Shown: positions 7,089 through 17,900 of the stretch, in pieces | Layout of the letters: each line of letters starts with the position of its first letter | Numbering within the stretch: the stretch's first letter is position 1 | Source: Cellulophaga tyrosinoxydans | GTDB taxonomy: Bacteria > Bacteroidota > Bacteroidia > Flavobacteriales > Flavobacteriaceae | Assembly (NCBI RefSeq): GCF_900176415.1 | Contig: NZ_FWXO01000001.1 | Location: 1,360,053 to 1,424,052, forward strand | DNA length: 64,000 nucleotides | Direction of reading: 5' to 3' | Notes under the pieces: generated by a model | Database searches by the model: none | The model's input: the letters and a program-made list of their open reading frames with translations, nothing else | Told to the model about the DNA's origin: nothing | Translations under genes and position numbers: made by a program

Positions 7089-10000
7089 ATGCGTAATCAT
7101 TTCATTCTAATTGTTGCACTTTTATTTTTGTCAAGTTGTGCCACCTATCATGCAAAGTATAAAGTGGCTAACCAACCCAATGATATTGATAATAATAAAG
7201 AGATTTCGCATACTTTTTATTTAATAGGCGATGCAGGACTTTCGCCAATAGGAGGCATGAATACGGTTTTAAAAGCATTTAAGGAAAAATTAAACTCCGC
7301 TAATAAAAACAGTACTGCAATATTTTTGGGGGATAATATTTATCCTGCAGGACTTCCAGATCCAGTCGATTCGACTAAGGCATATAAAACCGCTGCTAGT
7401 CATTTAAATGCTCAAATAAGTACTTTAGAAAATTTTAATGGCAATAAATTTTTTATACCTGGAAATCATGATTGGTATACAGAAGGCTTAAAGGGATTAA
7501 AAAGAGAGCAAGATTATATTCAGCAAAAACTAAATAGCGACAAAGTATTTTTTCCGGAAGATGGTTGTCCAATAAAAACAATCAACATTAATGATGATGT
7601 GGTTGTGGTCGCAATAGATACGGAGTGGTATTTGACAAATTGGGATAAGAGACCAGATATTAATGACAAATGCGATATTAAGAGTAGAGATAAATTCTTC
7701 TTGGAGTTTGAAGATATAATCAAAGAAAATAGAGAACGGACTACAATTATTGCCATGCACCATCCTATGTTTACGTATGGTACGCACGGTGGGCAAACCT
7801 CGTTTAAACAGCAATTATATCCTTCTAGCGCTAAAATTCCACTTCCAATATTGGGTACTGTGGGCAATTTATTGCGGAAAACAGCAGGGCCATCAATCGA
7901 AGATGTAAACAATAAACTTTATAGAGAACTTGCCAGCCGAATTACTACGTTGGCACAATTTTCCGATAAAGTAATTTTTGTTTCTGGGCATGAACATACC
8001 TTACAATATATTGTGGAGAAAAATACGCCACAAATAGTTAGTGGTTCTGGAGCAAAAAAGGGCGCAACAAGATTACTGAATGGAAGTCATTTTTCTACAG
8101 GTGAAATGGGATACGCGACATTAGAAATTTATACCGATGGTTCTTCGAAAGTCCGTTTTTTTGGGTTAGATGCTGATAATAATGAAAAGTTTTTATTTGC
8201 AACTGATGTATTAGCAACAGATAGAAAGATAACGAAACATGAGTATAAAGATTCTTTTCCTAACTATATTGAAGCATCAGTTTATACTACAGAAGAAATA
8301 GAAAAATCTAAATTTTACAAGACAATTTGGGGTGAAAAATATCGCGAATATTACGGTACTAAAATTAATGCAAGAACAGTAAACCTAGATACGCTTTTTG
8401 GCGGATTAGCGCCTGTTAAAAAAGGAGGAGGGCATCAATCTAAATCTTTAAGATTACAAGATAAAAATGGAAAGCAATATGTAATGAGGGCATTGCGTAA
8501 AAGCGCTGAGCTCTATTTACAATCTATGGCTTTTCCGGATCAATATGTCTTGGAAGATTTAAAAGACACTTATACTCAAAAAATATTGGAAGATTTTTAC
8601 ACTGGAGCGCATCCGTATGCCCCTTTTACCGTTGCGGCATTGTCTGATGCTGTTGGGTTATACCATACTAATCCATTATTATTTTATGTTCCCAAGCAAA
8701 ATGCCTTACAAGAATATAATGAAGATTTTGGCGATGAACTTTATATGATTGAAGAACATGCTGGAGATGGTCACGGAGATTTGAAAAGCTTTGGTTATGC
8801 TAATAATTTAAAGAGTACGGATAGTATGCTGGAAGATCTTCGTGATGATGAAAAATATAGTGTAGATGCAGATTTATATTTGAGAGCCAGATTGTTTGAT
8901 ATGGTTATTGGAGATTGGGACCGGCATACAGACCAGTGGCGTTGGGCTGAATTTAAAGATGAAAAATCAGGTAAAGTTGTTTATAGACCAGTGCCTAGAG
9001 ATAGAGACCAGGTTTTTTCAAATATGGGCGATGGATTATTAATGAATTTGGCAACTAGAATTGTTCCTTCATTACGATTAATGGAGGGGTTTCATGAAGA
9101 AATAAGAAGTGCAAAGGGTTTTAACTCATCACCAAAGACTTATGTTTTAGACAAAGCCTTGCTATCTGAAACAACAGTGGAACAGTGGTTAGACCAAGCA
9201 AATTATTTAAAAGCTAATTTAACTCTAGAGGTAATCGAAAAAGCGATGAAATTTTTTCCAATAGAGGTGCAAGATGATACCGTTGAGTCTATTGGTAAAA
9301 TAGTAGCCGCTAGATTACAAAATATAGACAAATACGCCTTAGAATACTATGCAGAATTAAATAAGTTTGCCGTGGTTGTAGGGACAGATAAAGATGATTG
9401 GTTCGAGATATTTGTTAATAGTCCAAATGAAACTACAATTAAAGGATACCGAAATATTAAGGATAAAAAGAAACGACAATTTTTTAATAAGACCTTTAAT
9501 AAAAGTGTTACTAAAGAAATATGGGTCTATGGCCTTGATGACGATGATATATTTGAAGTAAAAGGCAGCAATTTAAATGGAATTAAGGTTAGACTCATAG
9601 GAGGAAAAAATAATGATAGCTATACCATTGAGGCACCTAAAAATATTAGTATATACGATTATAAAAGCAAAAGGAATACCTTTAAAAACGTTAAGAAAAC
9701 GAAAGTTAAATTAACAGATAATTACATTGTTAACACCTACAAACCGCTAAAATTTCGCAACAGTATAAATCAAATAATCCCATCTGTTGGATTTAATCCA
9801 GATGATGGAATTAAGGTTGGTTTTGAAAATACGTATACCTACCAAGGTTTTAGGCAAAATCCGTTTACGCAAAGGCATAACGTTAGGGCATTGTATTTTT
9901 TTGCTACCAGCGGATATGATATTCAATACCAAGGAGAATTTGCGCATATTTTTGAAAATTGGAATTTGGAAATTGCGACACGTTTTACTAGCCCTAATTT

Positions 10001-10799
10001 TTCCATAAACTTTTTTGGCTTTGGAAATGATACTCCAAATTTTGATGAAGATCTTGAATTAGACTATAACAGAGTACGAATTAGAAATTTAAACTTTTCA
10101 CCATCTTTGGTATGGAGAGGTAGGTTAGGGGCTAAGTTTAAAGTAGGACTTAAGTATGAATCAATTGAAGTTGAGGAAACAAATGATCGATTTATAAATG
10201 AGTTTTATCAAGCAAATGGAGAAGAAACTCAGAATAGTTTTGTTAGCGCTAATATGTCTTATGAATTTGAAAATAGAGACAATCAAGCTTTTCCAACATT
10301 AGGAATGGCAACTGCATTAAAAATTAGTTACACTTCAGATTTATCTTCTAGTAATGGTTTCGGAACAATTATTCCATCGTTGGCTTTTGATTATAAATTA
10401 GTTCCAAATGGCAGAATTGTGCTCGCCACTAAATGGAAAGCACATTTTATACTGGGTGATACTTTTGAGTTTTATCAAGGGGCTAGTATTGGTGGTGTTG
10501 ACGGATTAAGAGGGTATAGAAATCAACGCTTTACAGGAAAAACTTCGTATTACCAAAACACAGATATCAGGTTTAATTTAAGCAAGGTAAAAACTAATAT
10601 TTTGCCAACTACTTTAGGCATTTACGGAGGGTTTGATTATGGAAAAGTATGGTTACCCAATATAGATTCTGATACTTGGCATACGTCTTATGGAGGTGGG
10701 TTTTTCTTAAATGCATCAGATATCATGTCATTAAATCTTGCACTATTTAATAGTGATGACGGCCCAAGATTTACCTTTGGATTGGGGTTTGGATTTTAG
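7089..10799 (+). CDS. lipoprotein-type fusion: metallophosphoesterase, kinase-like middle domain, BamA/TamA-like beta-barrel
   Basis: A 1236-residue exported protein with a lipoprotein signal (hydrophobic stretch then LSSC, Cys17). Residues about 40-370 form a calcineurin-type phosphoesterase with all its blocks: GDAG, LGDNIYP, GNHDWY, MHHPMF and GHEH. The middle (about 440-800) has GDWDRHTDQWRW (~608) and RPVPRDRDQVF (~635), which resemble the catalytic and metal loops of CotH/Fam20/HipA-like atypical kinases. The C-terminal ~300 residues are a beta-barrel of the bacterial surface-antigen type, with VDGLRGYRNQRF and ending in aromatic Phe. It is probably anchored in the outer membrane. It is divergent from the HD-PycTM gene (54 bp apart). 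The phosphoesterase and barrel calls are firm; the kinase likeness is my inference. Confidence 0.85.
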   Translation: MRNHFILIVALLFLSSCATYHAKYKVANQPNDIDNNKEISHTFYLIGDAGLSPIGGMNTVLKAFKEKLNSANKNSTAIFLGDNIYPAGLPDPVDSTKAYKTAASHLNAQISTLENFNGNKFFIPGNHDWYTEGLKGLKREQDYIQQKLNSDKVFFPEDGCPIKTININDDVVVVAIDTEWYLTNWDKRPDINDKCDIKSRDKFFLEFEDIIKENRERTTIIAMHHPMFTYGTHGGQTSFKQQLYPSSAKIPLPILGTVGNLLRKTAGPSIEDVNNKLYRELASRITTLAQFSDKVIFVSGHEHTLQYIVEKNTPQIVSGSGAKKGATRLLNGSHFSTGEMGYATLEIYTDGSSKVRFFGLDADNNEKFLFATDVLATDRKITKHEYKDSFPNYIEASVYTTEEIEKSKFYKTIWGEKYREYYGTKINARTVNLDTLFGGLAPVKKGGGHQSKSLRLQDKNGKQYVMRALRKSAELYLQSMAFPDQYVLEDLKDTYTQKILEDFYTGAHPYAPFTVAALSDAVGLYHTNPLLFYVPKQNALQEYNEDFGDELYMIEEHAGDGHGDLKSFGYANNLKSTDSMLEDLRDDEKYSVDADLYLRARLFDMVIGDWDRHTDQWRWAEFKDEKSGKVVYRPVPRDRDQVFSNMGDGLLMNLATRIVPSLRLMEGFHEEIRSAKGFNSSPKTYVLDKALLSETTVEQWLDQANYLKANLTLEVIEKAMKFFPIEVQDDTVESIGKIVAARLQNIDKYALEYYAELNKFAVVVGTDKDDWFEIFVNSPNETTIKGYRNIKDKKKRQFFNKTFNKSVTKEIWVYGLDDDDIFEVKGSNLNGIKVRLIGGKNNDSYTIEAPKNISIYDYKSKRNTFKNVKKTKVKLTDNYIVNTYKPLKFRNSINQIIPSVGFNPDDGIKVGFENTYTYQGFRQNPFTQRHNVRALYFFATSGYDIQYQGEFAHIFENWNLEIATRFTSPNFSINFFGFGNDTPNFDEDLELDYNRVRIRNLNFSPSLVWRGRLGAKFKVGLKYESIEVEETNDRFINEFYQANGEETQNSFVSANMSYEFENRDNQAFPTLGMATALKISYTSDLSSSNGFGTIIPSLAFDYKLVPNGRIVLATKWKAHFILGDTFEFYQGASIGGVDGLRGYRNQRFTGKTSYYQNTDIRFNLSKVKTNILPTTLGIYGGFDYGKVWLPNIDSDTWHTSYGGGFFLNASDIMSLNLALFNSDDGPRFTFGLGFGF

Positions 10800-10805
10800 T
10801 ATTAT

Positions 10806-11657
10806 TTAGTTAATTGAAAAAGAATATAAATTACGGCCTGTATTTGCACGCTCCTCGTCGGAGATAAGTAAAGTATTGTTGTCTTTAAAGCAAACAGATT
10901 CTAATTGTGTAGTTGCGCCTAAATCTATAGTTGTTAGTTTTCCAGTAGTAAAATTATCTGTATTGAACTCCGAAAAAATCCATAAAAATCCATAGCCTAA
11001 AAGCACAATCTTTTTTCCATCTGGGGAAATAGCGGCCGAAGTTACTTGGCATAAATGGTCTGTTGTGCAAGGCGTAAAATCACCAACTAATTGCGCTTTA
11101 TAAGTTCCTTTTTTTGAAGGTACTTTATAAATTAAGGCCTTTCCCGAAAAAGGCTCCGATCTGTTTTTGGTAATAATATATAAGTAATCATTCCAAAAGA
11201 ATAATGCTTCAGCATCAAAATTAAGGTTACTTTTTTTAGGAGGGAATTCTTTTTGTTCTGGGTAATAAAACTTTATTTCTTCTGCTTCAATTTTATCACC
11301 TTTTTCTTTCTCTGGATTAGAAATTTTATAAATTATTAAGTCTTTTCTTTTGTTGTTGTTATTTCCAATATCTGCAATGTATATATTGCCATTAGGGTCT
11401 TGAGCTAGGTCTTCCCAATCGTTGTTCTTCGCATGCTTTATTTTTAGTTCTTTTAAAATTTTTCCATTAAAGTCTATTTGATATATTTCATCTTTATTTC
11501 CGTGATCTTCAATAAACCATGCCTTATTACCCTGAAAATATGCAATGCCAGAATTTTCTTTTATCGCTTTTGGAAGTTTTGCAACAAAGGTTAATTGTCC
11601 GTAATTAGAACATCCTGTTAAAAAGAAAATTAAGCAACAATAAATTAATTTTTTCAT
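10806..11657 (-). CDS. beta-propeller-like lipoprotein of unknown function
   Basis: A 283-residue protein with a lipoprotein signal (MKKLIYCC...LTGC, Cys16). The mature part has repeated blocks such as GIAYFQGNKAWFIEDHGN, NDWEDLAQDPNGNIYIADIGNN, NFDAEALFFWNDYLYIITK and LESVCFKDNNTLLISDEE. These are the strands of a propeller of the SdiA-regulated/esterase-like type found in many Bacteroidota lipoproteins. No catalytic residues can be named. It is convergent with the phosphoesterase-barrel gene (6 bp between stops) and divergent from the symporter gene. Confidence 0.8.
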   Translation of the reverse strand: MKKLIYCCLIFFLTGCSNYGQLTFVAKLPKAIKENSGIAYFQGNKAWFIEDHGNKDEIYQIDFNGKILKELKIKHAKNNDWEDLAQDPNGNIYIADIGNNNNKRKDLIIYKISNPEKEKGDKIEAEEIKFYYPEQKEFPPKKSNLNFDAEALFFWNDYLYIITKNRSEPFSGKALIYKVPSKKGTYKAQLVGDFTPCTTDHLCQVTSAAISPDGKKIVLLGYGFLWIFSEFNTDNFTTGKLTTIDLGATTQLESVCFKDNNTLLISDEERANTGRNLYSFSIN

Positions 11658-11884
11658 AGCGTTTTCACTTTTTAATTTAAACTGGGAAGGTTAAGCAAAG
11701 CAACAAAAATGCATTTTTAAAAAAGTAAAATTACTGTTAAAAGTATTTTAGGGCTTATGCAATCGTTGTAGTTGATTAAATTATACAAATGATTAGGGAA
11801 TACTATATAATATCACCTTATAAATTGAGATTTTAGTAAATATTCTAATATATTTATCAATTATAACTAAACAACTAAATTAAA

Positions 11885-13474
11885 ATGCTAGGAATTATTT
11901 CATTTATCGGATTTACTGCACTTGTTGCAATAATTTCGTATTTCGCTACCAGAAAAACAGACGAAACATCGTCTGATGGATATTTTTTAGGAGGAAGGAG
12001 TCTTACGGCGGGAGTGATAGCAGGTTCGTTATTATTAACCAATTTATCTACGGAACAAATTGTTGGCTTAAATGGGAGCGCATATAAAGACGGTTTATCT
12101 GTTATGGCATGGGAAACTTTAGCAGCAATTGCTATTGTAGTCACAGCAATATTTTTATTGCCAAGATATTTAAAAGGTGGACTTACAACTGTTCCACAGT
12201 TTTTAGCAAAACGATTTGATGTAACTACCAAAACAATAACATCCATATTATTTTTAACCGGATACGTTGTGGTTTTACTACCCGTAATTTTATATTCTGG
12301 GTCTGTAGCTGTGAGTGGTATGTTTGATGTTCCAACCTTATTAGGTGTATCGAATGATACTGCACTTGTAATTTGTATTTGGGGTATTGGTATTATAGGG
12401 TCTATATATGCGGTTTTTGGTGGATTGAAAGCGGTTGCCGTTTCAGATTCAATAAATGCTATTGGTTTACTAATTGGAGGAGTATTAATTCCAATATTTG
12501 GATTAATGGCAATAGGAGATGGTAGTGTGCTTGGAGGCTTAGATACCCTAATATCTTCTAATCCAGAACGATTTGACTCTACAGGGAACCCAGGTCAAGA
12601 GGTTCCTTTTGCAACTATTTTTACTGGTATGATGTTGGTACAATTATTTTATTGGGGAACGAACCAGCAAATTATACAAAGAGCTTTAGGTGCTAAAAAC
12701 TTGGCAGAAGGGCAAAAAGGATTGTTATTAGCTTCTTTCTTAAAAATATTAGGACCAATTATTTTGGTTTTACCAGGTATGATAGCGTATCATTATTTTG
12801 ATAATGGTTTGGCTTCGAGCGACTTGGCGTATCCAGAGTTGGTAAGAGCCGTTTTGCCTAAGCCATTAGTGGGCTTTTTTGCTGCAGTATTATTTGGTGC
12901 TATATTAAGTTCTTTTAATAGTGTTTTGAATAGTTCTGTTACATTATTCGGAATAGATGTTTATAAGCAACATATAAATCCAGATGCCTCGGAAAACGTA
13001 ATAGTTAAATATGGTAAAATATTTGGTATTTGTTTAGCGCTAGCGGCAATGTTTATTGCGCCATTAATTGCAGATGCAGGAAGTTTATTTGATTATTTGC
13101 AGGAGATTAATGGAATATATAGTATTCCTATTTTTACAATAATTGTAGTTGGTTATTTAACGAAGTATGTGCCAGCAATTGCTGCAAAAATTGGAATCGT
13201 TTCTGGTTCTCTACTTTATATGTTGAGTCAGTTTATTTTAAAGCCTTTTGTTTTTGGCGAAGAAAACTATCCTCATTTTTTACATGTAATGGCGTTCTTA
13301 TTTGTTTTAAACATCATCATTATGTTGATTATTGGAAAGATGTATCCAAGAAAAGAGCCTTTTGTACTAGAATACACGAATCAAGTTTCCATAGAACCTT
13401 ATAAATATGTAAAGCAGGTAGGTATAGCTATATGTTTTATAGTGATAGCAATTTATGTATACTTTGCAAGATAA
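11885..13474 (+). CDS. sodium/solute symporter (SSS, SLC5 family)
   Basis: A 529-residue inner-membrane carrier with about 14 hydrophobic helices. It starts with an SSS-type N-terminus (FATRKTDETSSDGYFLGGRSL) followed by the discontinuous TM1 motif LTNLSTEQIVGLNG. FYWGTNQQIIQRALGAKN and the TM8 region GAILSSFNSVLNSSVTLFGID, which carries the sodium-site serines, match the sugar-transporting vSGLT branch. A sugar substrate is therefore likely but not proven. It lies between a propeller lipoprotein and the UnbV/haloperoxidase operon, with which it converges. It is the only sugar-type inner-membrane carrier in the window, so it may serve the neighbouring glycan genes. Confidence 0.9.
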   Translation: MLGIISFIGFTALVAIISYFATRKTDETSSDGYFLGGRSLTAGVIAGSLLLTNLSTEQIVGLNGSAYKDGLSVMAWETLAAIAIVVTAIFLLPRYLKGGLTTVPQFLAKRFDVTTKTITSILFLTGYVVVLLPVILYSGSVAVSGMFDVPTLLGVSNDTALVICIWGIGIIGSIYAVFGGLKAVAVSDSINAIGLLIGGVLIPIFGLMAIGDGSVLGGLDTLISSNPERFDSTGNPGQEVPFATIFTGMMLVQLFYWGTNQQIIQRALGAKNLAEGQKGLLLASFLKILGPIILVLPGMIAYHYFDNGLASSDLAYPELVRAVLPKPLVGFFAAVLFGAILSSFNSVLNSSVTLFGIDVYKQHINPDASENVIVKYGKIFGICLALAAMFIAPLIADAGSLFDYLQEINGIYSIPIFTIIVVGYLTKYVPAIAAKIGIVSGSLLYMLSQFILKPFVFGEENYPHFLHVMAFLFVLNIIIMLIIGKMYPRKEPFVLEYTNQVSIEPYKYVKQVGIAICFIVIAIYVYFAR

Positions 13475-13508
13475 ACTTAAATAGAAAATATATTAGAGTT
13501 TATAGTTA

Positions 13509-13541
13509 ATTACCCACTATTATTGGGGTATACTATTTTTT
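13509..13541 (+). terminator. weak terminator after the symporter gene
   Basis: TACCC and GGGTA form a short imperfect stem around an AT-rich loop, followed on the plus strand by a run of seven T. It lies 35-65 bp after the symporter stop and overlaps the end of the convergent haloperoxidase gene. The stem is short, so confidence is modest. Confidence 0.4.
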
Positions 13542-14861
13542 TAAAGTAACTAAATTTTTGGAAATATGTAAACCAACTTTTTCGCCTTGTTTTATACCTT
13601 CTTCAATAGCCATAATATAATGGATACCTCCGTATAACCTTGAAATAGCAGCCTCTTCGGACGCGTGAAGAAAAGATTTAAAACTACGCACTGGCAAACC
13701 ATATTCTAATTCTGTAGTGTCAGCAAAAGCAAAATTATCACCATATAGTCGTGTTAACGTAATAGCAGCCGATCTAGAAATTACAGAATGACCACTTGTA
13801 TACTCTGGAAAGGGTGGTGTTTGTAATAACGGCACCCATTGTTCGTCAATATGCTCGTTAATAACCGTCTCTGGTCGTACTAATAAGCTTCTCCATTTTT
13901 CATCCCAACAACTTATAAATCCATCATAAAGTGCTGTTGTTACATTGGTATATGCGTTTATTGTTTCGTCAAAATTACTATTAGCTTTTCTACTAGCGAT
14001 AGCCGTAATTCCGATCCAGTGACCGCCAGGTGATATTTTTTTAGTTGCAAACATAGCGTGTCCCTGATGGTGTGAAACATAGGGATTACAATCCCAAAAA
14101 CTTGCAATATCTTTTTTATTAGCGTCAATACCAGTACCTTCTTCATAAACTTGCATAAGTTGTTTATGAAAAGGACTACCTTCTGTTAAGTCATATGGTA
14201 AAGGTGGTTTTGGAGGAAATTGTCCAGCAGAATCCAAAACCAATGTTCTAATTTTATTCCATGATGGTTCTATACCATCCATATAATCTGGTGGAGTAGG
14301 TTTCCAGTATTGTGGTTCTTCCAGTATAGTATATTTAGGATAAGTTCTAGTTTGCTTGTACATATCAGTATTAGCCCATGCTAAAATATGTTTTGCCACT
14401 TCATCACCATATCTTGTTGATGCTTCTAATATATTTTCTGGCAAACCAGTTTCTTGTAAATCAGAATAAATTTTGTTCTGAAATTCTTCAATCCTATTTT
14501 CTGAAAAAATAAGCTCTTTGCCAATTGTCAAAAAAGCATGAATAGCAGCTAAATTCATATCGACATCTTCATCAGTAGGGTCAGGAATATCAGTAAAGTC
14601 GTTTATTTGACCCTGTAAAGAATTATACTTCTCAGGATGTGCTTTTTGCATAATTGAATAGGATGCAATCGTAGGGTACATATATACTCGTGATGCTACA
14701 GGAGGCGAAAAAATATCATATACAATAACATCAGTTAGCTTTTTCATTGAAGATTGAAAAAGTTCAGGATCTTGCAGTTTTTCTTTATAAGCAATATTTT
14801 CTTTACACGAGCCTAACAAAATAATGCAAGCTAGAATACAGTTTAAAATTATAGATTTCAT
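13533..14861 (-). CDS. vanadium-dependent haloperoxidase / PAP2-superfamily lipoprotein
   Basis: A 442-residue lipoprotein (signal ending LLGSC, Cys19) with the three vanadate/phosphate-binding blocks of the haloperoxidase-PAP2 fold. These are K-x6-RP in KWRSLLVRP, TSGHS in place of PSGH, and SR-x5-H in SRLYGGIHY. The Asp usually found four residues after that His is Ala (HYIMA), which I believe is common in this Bacteroidota subgroup. It may act as a haloperoxidase or as an acid phosphatase, and the sequence cannot decide. It is the last gene of the SusCD/UnbV operon, 59 bp after the third VCBS gene, and is probably periplasmic or surface-facing. Confidence 0.88.
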   Translation of the reverse strand: MKSIILNCILACIILLGSCKENIAYKEKLQDPELFQSSMKKLTDVIVYDIFSPPVASRVYMYPTIASYSIMQKAHPEKYNSLQGQINDFTDIPDPTDEDVDMNLAAIHAFLTIGKELIFSENRIEEFQNKIYSDLQETGLPENILEASTRYGDEVAKHILAWANTDMYKQTRTYPKYTILEEPQYWKPTPPDYMDGIEPSWNKIRTLVLDSAGQFPPKPPLPYDLTEGSPFHKQLMQVYEEGTGIDANKKDIASFWDCNPYVSHHQGHAMFATKKISPGGHWIGITAIASRKANSNFDETINAYTNVTTALYDGFISCWDEKWRSLLVRPETVINEHIDEQWVPLLQTPPFPEYTSGHSVISRSAAITLTRLYGDNFAFADTTELEYGLPVRSFKSFLHASEEAAISRLYGGIHYIMAIEEGIKQGEKVGLHISKNLVTLKK

Positions 14862-14920
14862 TTACTTTTTTTTAAACTCTTTTAGAGTGAATTTTATTTT
14901 TTGTTAAAAATTAGATTTTA

Positions 14921-17900
14921 TTACTTTAATACTTCAAAAGTAAATGCTCCGTCATTATTGACAAGAACTAAGTATTTAGTTTCTTCTAATTTAATTATTT
15001 GCCTAGCATTTATGCTATTTGGAATCGGTAAATATTCAAAAGAGATTAAAGAGCCAGTAGCGTCAAAATTTAAAATGCCCCCAGAATTAGCATCGCTATT
15101 TCCTAACTCCACGGTATAGTCAAGATAATTACCAACAAATATAATTTTTTTTGATTTTTTACTTGAATCTATATAAAAATCTTCAATGCTGCTCATTTGA
15201 GCTTCAGTAGGTAGCGGAACTGCTTTAAAGTTATCGGAACCGGGATTTAAATATATCATAGAACGAAGTTCTGTAATTTTCTTAATTTCCATAATATCTT
15301 TTTCCTCCTTGCCTGTTAAATCTGTGATTGAATTAATTTTAGAAAAGCTATTATAATCTAAGAATTTCTTTTTTAAGTACGGTAGTTGTTGGACTAGTTT
15401 ATCTTTTGACGCAAAGGGTACATTATTGCCGAAGAAATCGTAAAATATTATAGGATCAGGTTGACCATTGTTATCAAAGTCATCAATAAATAACTTCATT
15501 GGATTTTCAGGGGTTGCTTTTATTTTAAAATTTAATCCTGCATTTCCACCAAGAATATCTAAACGACCATTATTGTCTATGTCTGCTACTGCCACTGTAT
15601 TCCACATGCCATAACTATCAGCTAAACCATAGGCTTTTGTCTCGTCTTTAAACTTATCATTACCTTGATTTATTAGAATGGTTATGGGCATCCAATCTCC
15701 TACTAAAATCAAATCAAGTAACTTATCATTATTTAAATCTGCCCATTGGCTATCTGTAACCATTCCAAATCTGAACTGTTCAACTATTGTAAAGCTACCC
15801 TTTTGATTACTTTTAAGGATGTAGCTGTATGGCGACAAGCCATATGCTCCTGGTACTGACCTATTGCCAATAAAAATATCATTAAAACCATCACCATCAA
15901 AATCACCCACAGAAATACTCCCACCGTTTGTTTTGATTAATGAAGCAGGGAAACGATTGAGTTTTCCATTGCCGTCATTAATATACAAACGATCTTCATA
16001 GGATGCGTCTTGTTCACCCCATTCATTTCCGCCACTCATAACATACAAATCCAAATCGCCATCATTTTCTAAATCAAACGCAATGGCATCAACATCCTCA
16101 TAAGGTATTTCTTGTGTAAATTTATTTTTTGGATCTTCCGTAAACGTCCCGTCATATTGTTTAAGTAAAAGTAGAGGAGCTTGATTTCTTGCTCCTCCGA
16201 TATAGAGGTCATCAAGCCCATCACCATTAAAATCTGCACTAACACCTACGGGCCCTTCTGAACTTAGCTTTTCAGGCATCAAAGCCTCTCTTTCATAGTC
16301 TACAAAAGTATTTTCGAAATGTGTGTAAATAAATGGATTTACTTTTGTTTCTATTTTGTTCTTAGAAATACTTTCTTCCTTTAAATCCATATTTCGAGAA
16401 ATCCTATGATAGGTGTTTATTGGAAGATTTTTAACTAATTGTATTTTTCCGTCAAGCCAATATACTTTAACTGAATCTATTTTATTAATAGCTCCTAAAC
16501 CAAAATTAATTTTACGTGAAGATGATGATTGAAACCCTTTGGTTACTGTTAGTTCCTTATAAAATTGCTTTCCATCGGCAAATAAGTATACTTTTGATCC
16601 AGTCGTATTTTTAAATTCTCTATCTCCAACTAAAGAGAATCCTATATAATTGTTTTTGATAATTTCTGGGCTTTTGTTTTCTAGCAGTAGCGCTGGTTCA
16701 TTAATCGTATTTATAACAATATCTAAATCACCATCGTTATCTAAATCGCTATAGGCAGATCCATTGGAGTACGATGGAAATTGACCTGCTGTTTCCGTTA
16801 ATTTTTCAAATTTAAGGTTACCAGTATTTCTAAAAATAATATTTGAAAGTTTAATAGTTGGCATTTCTTCTATTAACTTAAGTTCTAATTCATTCTGTTT
16901 TGTCTGATTATACTCTGAAAAATCAACATTGCTTAAATAACTTATATAGTCTAAATCATTACTCCTTTTATAAATACCGTTTGTAATATAAATATCATTA
17001 AAACTATCATTATCAAAATCTTGTATTAGCGTAGACCAACTCCAATCCGTAGCATGTGTTTCAGTCATTAAAGCAATTTCAGCAAATGTATTGTTCCCTC
17101 GATTTAATTGTAACGTGTTGCGTGCATATTGAGTTTCAAAGCCATAATTTTTTTTGATTTGTGCAATTTTATCTGTATCCTCTCCGCCAGATTTTAAAAA
17201 AATTTCATGATCAAAAGGCATCATATCTAACGAAAAAATGTCTTGATTAAGATCATTATTTAAATCTGCAATATCTACTCCCATAGTAAATCTAGAGGTA
17301 TGTGAAATATATGATGCGATCGATTCTTTAAAGGTTTTATCTCCTTGATTTATATATAAGTAATCATTCTCGTGAAAATCATTTCCAATATAAATGTCTA
17401 TATACCCATCATTGTTAATATCAGAAGTTGTAATTGCCAAACCATACCCTAATGCACTACTAAATATTCCTGAGTTCTCTGTAACATCAACGAATTTTAT
17501 AATGCCTTCTTCTAATTTATTTTCATAGAATCTATCTCCAGCAAGATCATCGCTTATTTCCCTTTTAGAACTGCTTCCATAGCTTCTGGGCGTATGAATA
17601 GAATGATTCATTAAGTAAACATCCATATCTCCATCATTATCATAATCAAGAAAAGCAGCTTGTGTAGATAATCCAGAGAAATCTAGACCATAAGTTTTGG
17701 CAGACTCTTCAAATGTATTATTGCCTTTATTTATATATAATAAGTTATGGGCTTTAAGATTTTTATAATTGCCCACTTTAGAAACATAAATATCTAATAG
17801 TCCATCGTTGTTAATATCTTCCATTGTAACTCCTGAAGACCAAGTATTATCAATAAGAATACCAGCTTCTTTGGTTATTTCTTTAAATTTTAAATTTCCA

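Noticed and set aside
7520-7912. Minus-strand ORFs opposite the phosphoesterase domain
   Set aside because: They lie within a clearly coding region on the other strand and show no recognisable protein features.
14876-14888. ACTCT-TTT-AGAGT hairpin between the last UnbV gene and the haloperoxidase gene
   Set aside because: The stem is 5 bp and in the transcribed direction is followed by A-rich, not T-rich, sequence.
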